Of a stretch of DNA of 64,000 nucleotides, positions 1 to 6,921 are shown piece after piece (position 1 is the first letter of the stretch; each line of letters opens with the position of its first letter). This stretch comes from Thermofilum sp. NZ13. GTDB lineage: Archaea > Thermoproteota > Thermoprotei > Thermofilales > Thermofilaceae. A model generated the notes under the pieces. It ran no database searches. It was not told where the DNA came from and saw only the letters and a program-made list of their open reading frames with translations. Made by a program: the position numbers and the translations under genes. The stretch is taken from the NCBI GenBank assembly GCA_002855745.1, contig NDWX01000006.1, positions 1 to 64,000 of the forward strand, in the 5' to 3' direction.

Positions 1-156
1 GAGGCAGTAGTGGGCAACGTGCGCTACGTCTACTTGACGGAGCGTGCCTGCGGCCTCCTCGCGTTGCTCGGCTACAGCCCGGAGGATGTGGTGTGCAGCG
101 ATGCCGCCATGAGGTTTATTCGGCGCGGAGCCTCAGCTGCCTCCTGTGGAGCATGA
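1..156 (+). pseudogene. C-terminal fragment of an unrecognised winged-helix-like protein (5' end outside window)
   Basis: Frame 1 is open from the window edge to TGA at 154-156. The peptide contains GNVRYVYLTERACG, and the same stretch is encoded at 38149-38304, where residues are conserved more than third codon positions, so the segment once coded for protein. The pattern (hydrophobic helix, then a basic beta-hairpin) would fit the wing of a winged-helix domain. The related pseudogene on the minus strand near 6.5 kb has a similar stretch (LAGHVKLHLRRSG). No function is known to me. With the start missing I cannot tell whether this copy is intact. Confidence 0.4.
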
Positions 157-270
157 CCGTCGCTACGTGGCTGCATATCCTCGCCCTGCGCACGTAGCCG
201 TAAGTCTTGAAGAGGCAGCCAGCCTTCGACAAAGCGCAACGATGTTATACTTTCAGGGTAATCATCGGAA
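1..270 (+). repeat. Segment A of a duplicated mobile-element region (partner 38149-38417)
   Basis: By eye the 270 bases align end to end with 38149-38417. They share the GNVRYVYLTERACG-coding part and the downstream non-coding part (GTGGCTGCATATCCTCGCC, then GATGTTATACTTTCAG, then ATCATCGGAA). Homology stops abruptly after base 270. In the partner, the next bases are the structured repeat found here only at 2474. The region 271-2473 is therefore absent from the partner. Confidence 0.8.
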
Positions 271-1284
271 TGAATATTAACCCCCTCTGTGCAGGGAAGA
301 ATGAGGCCCGTTGCCGCACGCGTGGCCGGTGAAGGGGTGAGCCGGCTTCAGCGGCGCGGGCTACAGGGTGCTTCCCCGAGAAAACTGGCGCCCGTAAAAG
401 GAGAGCTGTGGGCGCCTGCACTCTCGGGGAAAAGAGAGTGGGCGGGAGGGGCAAAGCGGCTCGAATCAGGCAGGCCAGCGGGCCCCGGGCACCTAGGCTA
501 CGCCGCTTTCAGCGCACTAGCGTTTAGGGGGGAGAGGTGGCAGGGGCCTGGACAGCCCGAGAGCGAGCCCCTTAAAAAGTATTTTTTCTCCCGCCAAGCC
601 CACCCTCTCACGCTCCTCCGGGACGTGGTGGGACTGGGCTTGGAGGGAGGGCCGGGCCCCCGCGAGGGGGTGGTGGGCTACGCCGGTGAGGCGCCGCGCC
701 CCTAGGGATCCCCGCGAGGGCTCCCAGCGCGGCCGCTGAGGCGTGAAAGTGCCGGTCTGCGGGGCCACGCCCACGCGGCCTGGCCCTGGGCCGGTAGTGC
801 CCGCCCGCAAGCCGGCTGCCCGAGGCCCGCTTCCACGCCCACGCGGCCTGGAGCGGGCTAGGGCGAGGGGCTTGGCTCTCGGGCTGCCCTACCCCGCCGC
901 CCCCTGGCAGCCGGCCCCCTGCCCCTGGGGGTGGACGGGCCGCAACCGCAACGAAAGCGGCGCCCTCCCCAGGTCTCGCGTTGGGGGTGCGCGGGGCTTT
1001 GGGGTGTGGCGCGGGGGCCGCTTGTTGCATTGAACCCCCCACCACTGGCCCGCTGCTGGCCCCCTGGCGCCTCGGGGGTGTCCGGGGAGGAGCTGGGCCG
1101 GTCACAGGCTATGTGAGCGTTTGTGGCTTGTACGTGCCTGCGCGGCTGAGGGCGCTTGGAGTGTGCGCGGCAACGCTGCATGCTACAGCGTTGCATGCTA
1201 TCAGCGAGCGTTGCGGGGGTTGGCTGTGCTGCTCCTCCCCCGCACCCCGCCTCTCCGGGGGTGGGGGCGGATGGGGGGAGTGGC
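271..1284. other. GC-rich interior of the mobile-element remnant, no supported gene
   Basis: About 1 kb of very GC-rich DNA. Open frames on both strands are rich in Pro, Gly, Arg and Ala and look like composition artefacts. Visible structure: a 19-bp direct repeat (CCACGCCCACGCGGCCTGG) at 765-783 and 833-851; a perfect 9-bp inverted repeat GCAACGCTG/CAGCGTTGC at 1170-1178 and 1186-1194 with a 7-nt loop; and a short frame near 749 encoding VPVCGA, which also occurs in the zinc-ribbon part of the pseudogene at 5814-6760. It is probably decayed mobile-element DNA. Confidence 0.5.
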
Positions 1285-2424
1285 ATGGCTGACCCCCGTA
1301 ACGGCAAATTAGCCGTCGAAGGGTTCAGGGTGCTGAAATTCGAGGCGGAGCTGCCGGAGGAGCTCAAAGACTTCATAGAGCGTGTGTACCAGCCGAGGGC
1401 CTCGATGCGCTACTGGCAGAGGCTGCTCGGCCTCAACAGCGAGGAGCTCGAAAGCATGTGGAAGCAGGTTCCCTGGAGCTACAGGGACGCCTTCGACAAC
1501 ATAGTGCAGCCGAGCACTGCGCCGAAGAGGAGGAGCTACCTGCGGTTCCCGCTGCTCTCGTGGACGCTGAGGCAACAGGGAGCAGACCTTCGGGGAAAAG
1601 AGCTGATTATAAGGCTCTACAGGAGAACCTACAGGATCCCTCTGCCCGAGCGCGGCTTGGGGTGGCTTCAGAGGTAGGAGGAGGCTTGCAGGGAGTCTGG
1701 AGGGAGGCTGTCGAGGTACATCGCCATCAAGAGAGATAGAGAGATAAACGTCGTGCTCCACTGCTCTCACAGCCCGAGCGTGGAGGAGTTGCTCGAGAAC
1801 CTGGAAGTAATCGCAGTAGTCGACGTCAACAGCAGTCACGGCTTCTATTTCCTCGCCTACGACCTCAGAAGCGGGAGCTTCAGGGTCCACAGGCTCAAGG
1901 TCCCGAAAATCGACTGGAGGAGGATAAAGGAGCTACAGCGCAACGCAACTAAGTCCAGGAAGCCGGGCGCCTGGGCCACCGCTCGTTGCGCGCTGAGGAA
2001 AGCGCACAGGCGCCGCAGAGCCGCATTGCTGAGTGCTGTCGCGGAGGCGACTAAGGAGCTCAGGGGAAAGAGGGCTGTAGCGTTCATCGACGTCCCCTTC
2101 GACGAGTCTCTGAGGAACAGCGGCCTTCAGAGGACTCTGCGCAGCTTCGCAAAGAGGCTGGAGAACTCGCTGGGCTTCCACGGCATTCCAGTGATCGAGA
2201 GGACGCTGCCCTCGAAGCGGTGCCCGCTCTGCGGGGGCAAGCTCGAAGAGGCAGAGAGGAGGGGTGAGACGAGGGTGATGCGCTGCACGGGATGCGGCAT
2301 GGTCTTCGAGAGGGACAGCGTTCCAGCCCTGCACGCGCTAAAGCTGTTCCTCGAAGAAGCCGAGGTCGAGGAGCTAGCCGAAAACCTGGCGAGGCACTAC
2401 CGCCTGAGCGCCCAGCGACGCTAG
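1285..2424 (+). pseudogene. TnpB-like (IS605 OrfB-type) nuclease gene with one in-frame UAG
   Basis: Starting at ATG 1285 (GGGGGAG lies just upstream), one frame encodes 379 codons interrupted only by TAG at 1675-1677 (codon 131). The same frame continues without a shift. The N-terminal half is a beta-rich region as in TnpB. The C-terminal half has the RuvC-like layout: a first Asp in VVDVN, a second acidic site in FIDVP (Asp where TnpB usually has Glu), a zinc ribbon with two CxxCG knuckles (CPLCGG and CTGCGM), and RDSVPALHALK matching the final RDxNAAxN motif. TnpB proteins are RNA-guided nucleases carried by IS200/IS605 elements. The structured repeat starts right after the stop, where TnpB guide RNAs normally lie. 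It is either a recent nonsense mutant or read through. A downstream GTG (1753) could give a C-terminal product. Family call fairly sure, activity unknown. Confidence 0.7.
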
Positions 2425-2612
2425 GCCCCGGCCCGCGGTTGGCCGCCGCTGCCCGCAGTGGGCGCCGCGGCCGCCGGCTGCTCCTCCCCGGAAGCCCCCT
2501 CGAGGGGCAGGCCCGAAGAGGGCGATGCGCCGCCCCCGTGGGGCGACCCCGAGGCCGACCAAAGGATGACGACAAATTTAAGGGGGCCAGTGGGGGCAGA
2601 AAAGGAGGAGCG
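2425..2612 (+). repeat. Structured repeat copy 1, candidate right end/guide-RNA region of the TnpB-like element
   Basis: Directly follows the TnpB-like stop codon. Copies lie at 38418-38560 and 60217-60385. Strong self-pairing is visible: GCCCCTCGAGGGGC (palindrome), GCCC-GAAGA-GGGC, and CGCCCC-CGT-GGGGCG. The shared 3' boundary is GGGGGCAGAAAAG followed by GAGGAGC, after which the three copies diverge completely. The copy-1 and copy-3 5' boundary is CCCCGGCCCGC. Short frames through it are not conserved as coding sequence. In IS605-type elements a guide RNA overlaps the tnpB 3' end and the right end, so that role is inferred here. Confidence 0.75.
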
Positions 2613-2679
2613 AGTACGCTTAGTAGTTAAGTGATAACTTAATTATTAGGGTTTTTGCACGATATAGCGGTGCTCGGAA

Positions 2680-3423
2680 ATGGTCAGGTTCACGTTCCCT
2701 GACGCTAGGGAGTGGAGGTACATTATCGAGAGCCTCGCAACGATCGTGGATGAGGCGAACTTCGTCGCCACCCCTGAGGGCTTGACGCTGAGGGCGCTAG
2801 ACCCCGGGAGGATCGCCATGGTGGACCTCTACATGCCTGCAGGCCTCTTCGAGGAGTACTCCGTCGAGGCGGAGACGAAGATAGGCGTTGTGCTGGACGA
2901 TGTGAACAAGGTTCTGAAGAGGGCTAAGTCGGACGACAAGCTCGTCTTCGAGGTGGGTGGCGGGAGGCTGACGATAATCCTTCAAGGCAGGGCTGAGAGG
3001 AGGTTCAGGTTCCCGCTGCTCGACATCGCGGGCCAGGAGCTGCCGACTCCTAAGCTGAACTTCACGGTGGCGGCTAAGATGCTCAGCGACACCTTCCGCG
3101 ACGCCCTCAAGGACGCCTCCCTCGTGTCCGAGTCTGTGCGGCTGAAGGCCGAGGACGAGACGCTCTACGTCTCGGCCCGCAGCGATAAGGGCGAGATCGA
3201 GTCAAAGTTCACGATCGAGGCGGGAAGCCTGCTCGAGATCGACGTCAAGGAGCAGGCTGAGGCGAGCTACGGGATAGACTTCCTCGAGAAGATAGTCTCG
3301 AAGGCCTACAGGGTCAGCGACATCATGACCCTGAAGTTCGCGACGAACATGCCCCTCGAGATGACCTTCGATATAGCCGGCGGGGGGACGCTGAAGTACC
3401 TGCTAGCCCCGCGAATGGAGTAG
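2680..3423 (+). CDS. pcn: DNA polymerase sliding clamp (PCNA)
   Basis: 247 aa, the normal length for archaeal PCNA. It forms the ring that tethers replicative polymerases, FEN1, ligase and other factors to DNA. Recognisable features are the N-terminal ARxWRYIIESLATI-type helix, the LDPGRIAMVDLYMP stretch around residue 42, and the C-terminal strand ending LKYLLAPRME. ATG 2680 is the only sensible start. It is followed after 10 bp by priL and then priS, so the clamp and both primase subunits appear co-transcribed. The structured repeat of the upstream mobile element ends about 70 bp before the start codon, so the promoter must lie in that short AT-rich gap. Confidence 0.97.
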   Translation: MVRFTFPDAREWRYIIESLATIVDEANFVATPEGLTLRALDPGRIAMVDLYMPAGLFEEYSVEAETKIGVVLDDVNKVLKRAKSDDKLVFEVGGGRLTIILQGRAERRFRFPLLDIAGQELPTPKLNFTVAAKMLSDTFRDALKDASLVSESVRLKAEDETLYVSARSDKGEIESKFTIEAGSLLEIDVKEQAEASYGIDFLEKIVSKAYRVSDIMTLKFATNMPLEMTFDIAGGGTLKYLLAPRME

Positions 3424-3433
3424 GCTCGCGACA

Positions 3434-4483
3434 ATGCCGGAGGCGCTTCGCGTAGCGCTAAGCACAGACGACTACAGGTGGTATCCCTTTCTCCCGGAGG
3501 CCCTCAGGGTAGTCCAGGAGCTCGGCTTAACGCTCGAGGAGCTGGGCGAGACCCCGCTCGGGCTCGAGATCCTAGAGGCTGCCAAAAGCAGGGTCCTGAC
3601 GGTCATCGAGAGCGGCACCTACCCACCGCCCAGCGAGGACTACAGGCTGGAGGTCTCCGTGTTCACGACTGCCTTGCTCATCCTCTCTCAGGTCGGCGAC
3701 AGGGCTCTCACCGAGAAGTTCGCCGTGGCGTTCTCGAAGAGGGTCTTCGAGAGCATTGAACGCGACTCCTCCAAGAGGCCGGAGCTCCTGCTCTACCTGG
3801 CGACGGTGTTCGGCTGGAGCTTCAGGGTTGAGGGAGGAGGCGTGAGCGTGCACTTCAAGGACTACGTGTACGCGCAGCCCGAGTTCACGGGCCCCTGGAA
3901 GCTCGTCAACAGGCAGGTGTCGGGGGGCTACGTGTGGGTCACGTGGCGGGAGTTTGCAAGGCTTCTCCAAACCGGTGTGAAGAAGCATGTGGCGAAGCTC
4001 GTCGACTCGGCCAGCGTTGATCCCTCCGCTGTCCCCGAGAGGCTCTACGCAGCCGTCGAGGAGGTCTCGCGCAGGTGGGCTGAGGCGAGGAGCGAGGTTC
4101 TCGCGCACGCTAGGGCTGGGTACAGGAAGGGGGACGCGTCCGTGTTCCCGCCCTGCATAAGAGCACTCCTAGAGGAGATACAGAGCGGGAAGAACTTGAC
4201 GCACAGCGCGCGGTTCGCGCTCGCGTCCTTCCTCCTATCCATCGGCTTCTCGGTTGACGAGACGCTCGAGGTCTTCAAGGCGTCGCCCGACTACAGGGAG
4301 GACCTGGCCAGGTACCAGGTTGAGCACATAGCCGGCCTTAGGGGCTCCAGGACTAAGTACACGCCGTACAAGTGCGACAACATGCGGAGCCTGGGCCTCT
4401 GCAGGTGGAGCTGTCAGGGCGTTAAGCACCCCCTCCAGTTCTTCTACAGGGCGGTCAGGGGAAGGCCACCCAGGGTGACTTAG
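3434..4483 (+). CDS. priL: DNA primase large subunit PriL
   Basis: 349 aa. Regulatory, iron-sulfur-containing partner of the catalytic primase PriS, needed for primer initiation. Four cysteines expected to bind a 4Fe-4S cluster are visible at about residues 240 (FPPCIRALL), 313 (PYKCDNM), 322 (LGLC) and 326 (WSC), with the typical HPLQFF after the last. An N-terminal all-helical domain precedes the FeS domain. It lies 10 bp after pcn, and its stop TAG is followed immediately by the TTG start of priS, so translational coupling is likely. Confidence 0.93.
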   Translation: MPEALRVALSTDDYRWYPFLPEALRVVQELGLTLEELGETPLGLEILEAAKSRVLTVIESGTYPPPSEDYRLEVSVFTTALLILSQVGDRALTEKFAVAFSKRVFESIERDSSKRPELLLYLATVFGWSFRVEGGGVSVHFKDYVYAQPEFTGPWKLVNRQVSGGYVWVTWREFARLLQTGVKKHVAKLVDSASVDPSAVPERLYAAVEEVSRRWAEARSEVLAHARAGYRKGDASVFPPCIRALLEEIQSGKNLTHSARFALASFLLSIGFSVDETLEVFKASPDYREDLARYQVEHIAGLRGSRTKYTPYKCDNMRSLGLCRWSCQGVKHPLQFFYRAVRGRPPRVT

Positions 4484-5593
4484 TTGTCGCCCCTGGACGT
4501 TGTGAAGCTGTTCAGGTCATACTACGCCCGTAACACTGTCCCACCGCCCAGCAGTATAGAGAGGAGGGAGTTCGCCTTCAGCCTCTTCAACTCCCAGGGG
4601 ATGTTCAGGCACATAGCTTTCAGCAACGGGGAGGAGATGAACAGCTTCCTCAGGGAGAAGGTCCCCCAGCACGCGTACTACTCAACCGCCTATTACTCCG
4701 ACCCCGCTGCCCAGGACATGGACGAGAAAGGCTGGCTGGGCGCGGACCTCGTCTTCGACATCGACGTCGACCACATAAACACGCCCTGCAAGGTGCTGCA
4801 CGACACTTGGAGGTGCCGGGACTGCGGGGCGGAAGGGTGGGGTATGGTTGAGAAGTGCCCATCGTGCGGGAGCGAGCGATTAGACAGGCAGACCTGGGTC
4901 TGCGATCAGTGCATAAGTGTGGCCCGGGAGGAGATCCTTAAGCTCGTGGACATACTCGAGGAGGACTTCGGGATCTCTAGAGACGAGATGTACGTCGCCT
5001 TCTCGGGCCACAGAGGCTTCCACCTCCACGTCGAGAACAAGCTGCTGGCGGAGCTCGACCAGGAGGCTAGGCGCGAGCTGGCGGACTACGTCAGGGGGCT
5101 GGGCATTGACCCGGACCTCTACATCGTGAAGGCCAGGAGGGGCTACGTTTACAGGTTCAAGCCCGACGACCCCGGGTGGCGCGGGCGGATCGCGAAGCTT
5201 CTCATGCTCAGGGAGGAAGCCGGTGCCGAGCTCGCACGCGAGGAGCTCAGGAGGCTCATCCTGGAGTGCGTCGCCGAGGCTAGGGCGAACATCGACGAGA
5301 AGGTGACGATGGACGTGAAGCGCCTCATAAGGCTCCCCGGCACGCTTCACGGCAAGACAGGCCTTAGGGTTCTCAAGCTCACAGTGCAGCAGTTGGAGGC
5401 TATGGATGCCAGGAGTGTGCTCGAGAAGGCTGTAGCCCTCCCCGACGAGCCTGTCAGGGTTGAGATGGAGAAGTGGCCTAAGAGGGTGCTGACCTCGGTC
5501 TTCCCCGATGAAGCTGGCGAAAGAACGCTGCCCCTATACCTTGCAGTCTACCTCGCGCTAAACGGTAAAGCCAGGATACTGGGGCCGGCCTAG
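4484..5593 (+). CDS. priS: DNA primase catalytic subunit PriS
   Basis: 369 aa, small subunit of archaeal primase, which synthesises RNA/DNA primers. It starts with TTG directly after the priL stop. The catalytic carboxylates are in DIDVDH (D92, D94). A zinc-binding insert follows, with cysteines in CRDCG, CPSCG and CDQC between about residues 111 and 140. The conserved SGHRGFHLHV motif is near residue 173, and IRLPGTLHGKTGL near 290 is another family signature. It is the last gene of the pcn-priL-priS operon. The DNA downstream is a decayed mobile element that begins within a few bases of the stop. Confidence 0.95.
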   Translation: MSPLDVVKLFRSYYARNTVPPPSSIERREFAFSLFNSQGMFRHIAFSNGEEMNSFLREKVPQHAYYSTAYYSDPAAQDMDEKGWLGADLVFDIDVDHINTPCKVLHDTWRCRDCGAEGWGMVEKCPSCGSERLDRQTWVCDQCISVAREEILKLVDILEEDFGISRDEMYVAFSGHRGFHLHVENKLLAELDQEARRELADYVRGLGIDPDLYIVKARRGYVYRFKPDDPGWRGRIAKLLMLREEAGAELAREELRRLILECVAEARANIDEKVTMDVKRLIRLPGTLHGKTGLRVLKLTVQQLEAMDARSVLEKAVALPDEPVRVEMEKWPKRVLTSVFPDEAGERTLPLYLAVYLALNGKARILGPA

Positions 5594-5813
5594 GCCGCGC
5601 CTGGCACATTTACCACTTCACTTATCCGGGCCCCCTCTTCGGGGTACTCATGGGCTCCGAGCCTTCGGCCTGCTCCGCCAATATACGCCAGCTAGGGGCT
5701 GTGCGGCGGGGCTTGCCTCGGCGCCTCTTTGTCTCTTCGCGCCGCGCGCGGCACCCGGCGGGCGGCCCGTAGGCCGTGCCGGGAACTGGGGCCGAGGGCC
5801 TCACGTCGCTGGG
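5594..5813. other. GC-rich region with hairpins after priS, possible diverged element end
   Basis: No gene is supported. Read on the minus strand it shows short GC hairpins (GGCCGAAGGCTC; CCCCGAAGAGGGG) in the style of the structured repeat copies. It lies at the position expected for the right end of the decayed element whose possible left end is at 6806-6915. The sequence itself does not align convincingly with the three clear copies, so homology is unproven. Confidence 0.3.
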
Positions 5814-6760
5814 CTACTTCGCTGGCTTCGGCGCTCCGTGGACCAGTGCCCTGAAGGTGCGCGGCCAGCTACTCAGCGTCTCAAGGTGTTTCTCAGCATT
5901 GTAAGCCTCTAGGAAGCACTCGTGGCGTTGGCGCAGGTTGCCCAGTCCCAACCGTAGGTTACGTCGCACTTGGTGCATCAATAGTAGCGCTTCCCCAGCT
6001 CAACGCCCTAGGCTCCGCAGACCGGCACCGCCTGCCCGAGACGTTAGTGTCAGGCTCAGAGTACCTCGCTCCCTCGTAGAGAGCTAGGTTCTCCAGCCTC
6101 TCCGCTTTTCCGCTGGGGGCTCCGCTAGCTGCAGGGCACATGAGGGCAACGAGCCTGGAGAGCAGGAGCGAGTTAAGCAGGTTCAGCTGCGCGGGGTCGA
6201 GGGAGACGAGCTCCTCCAAGCCCACCTCCTCCCCGGGCAAGCCTCTCGGCGAGCTCCGCGACCCCCCTCACCTCCTCCTGGGAGGCCTTGCCTGCGCCAA
6301 GCCCCCTGGCGCCGCGCGGCATCACCCGGTATCTCTTGATTTAGCCTGATATCACTTGATATCAAGTGATTTCGCGTGATATCACCACGTGATATCGATT
6401 GATATCTGCCGGTATCGCCTGATATCGGCTGATCTTGCTTGATATCAACCTGTGATACCTCTTGATTTCTTCTGATATCAGGCGAAGCCGCCTGCTCCCG
6501 CGCGAAGTCAGGAGGCGCTGCCTGTCTCCCGGAGCGCCTTAGGTGTAGCTTGACATGGCCCGCGAGGCGCAACCTCTCCAGGGCGCTGGCGATATGCCTT
6601 GTGTTCCTCGTGCCGAATGCCCTGCTGAGAGGCTTGAGCTACCTGTGGTGCCACGGGGCCCTTGCGAGGCCGGTCAGCTCAAGCCACCTGGCGACGCTCT
6701 CTCAGACCTCCCTGTCTACCTCAACCGTCACGGCTGAGCGCGTGCGGGGGTCATAAGCGT
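5814..6760 (-). pseudogene. Composite decayed gene: wHTH-like N-terminus, decapeptide repeats, zinc ribbon
   Basis: Read from about 6760 down to TAG at 5816-5814. Blocks that look coding: DPRTRSAVTVEVDREV (ribbon-helix-helix-like strand and helix), a TGA at 6704-6702, ESVARWLELTGL, a TAG, then TRNTRHIASALERLRLAGHVKLHLRRS (winged-helix-like), then 10-residue repeats such as SGDTGRYQSIS and SDIRLNQEIP. After one frameshift come EEVGLEELVSLDPAQLNLL and SRLVALMCP, then a zinc ribbon (VPVCG, CTKCD) with a TnpB-like WDWATCANA, and in another frame EAYNAEKHLETLSSWP. At least two stops and several frameshifts mark it as dead. A paralogous fragment lies at 37970-38304 and shares the TGA position. Function not recognised; a DNA-binding protein of the mobile element is likely. 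Confidence 0.55.
6327..6482. repeat. 15-unit array of TGATATCnnn with 10-bp period
   Basis: Units (TGATATC or one- to three-base variants) start at 6327, 6337, 6347, 6357, 6367, 6377, 6390, 6400, 6410, 6420, 6430, 6440, 6453, 6463 and 6473. Spacing is 10 bp except for two 13-bp steps placed 63 bp apart, so a 63-bp higher-order unit is possible. Each unit contains the palindrome GATATC or a variant of it. On the minus strand three units make ten codons, giving repeats such as VDIKQDQPIS and SGDTGRYQSIS, and the extra 3 bp keep that frame. It may be coding repeats, iteron-like protein-binding sites on one DNA face, or both. Confidence 0.9.
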
Positions 6761-6805
6761 TTACACATGCTGTGGCTGGTAGGAGCCGAGGGGCGTACAG
6801 GTGTT

Positions 6806-6915
6806 GCTCGAACACCCTCCCGCAATATCCTCTCCAAACCCTCGGGGGCAAGGGAGAGTCCGATCGACACGGGAAGAAACTGGGGAAAAGCTAAAAATGG
6901 TATTGCTGCGCGGTG
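6806..6915 (+). repeat. Dispersed 110-bp element, copy a (candidate mobile-element left end)
   Basis: Aligns by eye with 37554-37662 (minus) at roughly 70% identity. Shared blocks: CTCGARCACC, AACCCTCGGG-like, AGGGARAG, CACGGGAAGAA, GGGAAAAGCTAAAAATGG, and TATTGCTGCG. Here the A-rich block (6891-6899) is also at TATA-box distance from the RNase Z start, so it may serve as that gene's promoter. The decayed mobile-element gene lies to its left on the minus strand, the same relative arrangement as at the other paired loci. Confidence 0.6.
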
Positions 6916-6921
6916 TAGTAA

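Noticed and set aside
289-1116. Long open frames on both strands in the GC-rich region
   Set aside because: Biased composition (Pro, Gly, Arg, Ala) in all frames, no motif, no promoter and mutual overlap. High GC lowers stop frequency.
1675-1677. UAG as pyrrolysine
   Set aside because: No pyl genes are visible, this lineage is not known to use pyrrolysine, and the gene lies in decayed mobile DNA. A nonsense mutation is simpler.
2374-2562. Minus-strand peptide conserved through the structured repeats (VGLGVAPRG-type)
   Set aside because: Similarity follows from the DNA similarity of the repeat copies; frames have different starts and ends, stems explain the conservation better.
6327-6482. 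Possible CRISPR array
   Set aside because: Units are only 7 conserved bases with 3-bp gaps; CRISPR needs repeats of about 24-37 bp and spacers of similar length. No cas gene is in the window.
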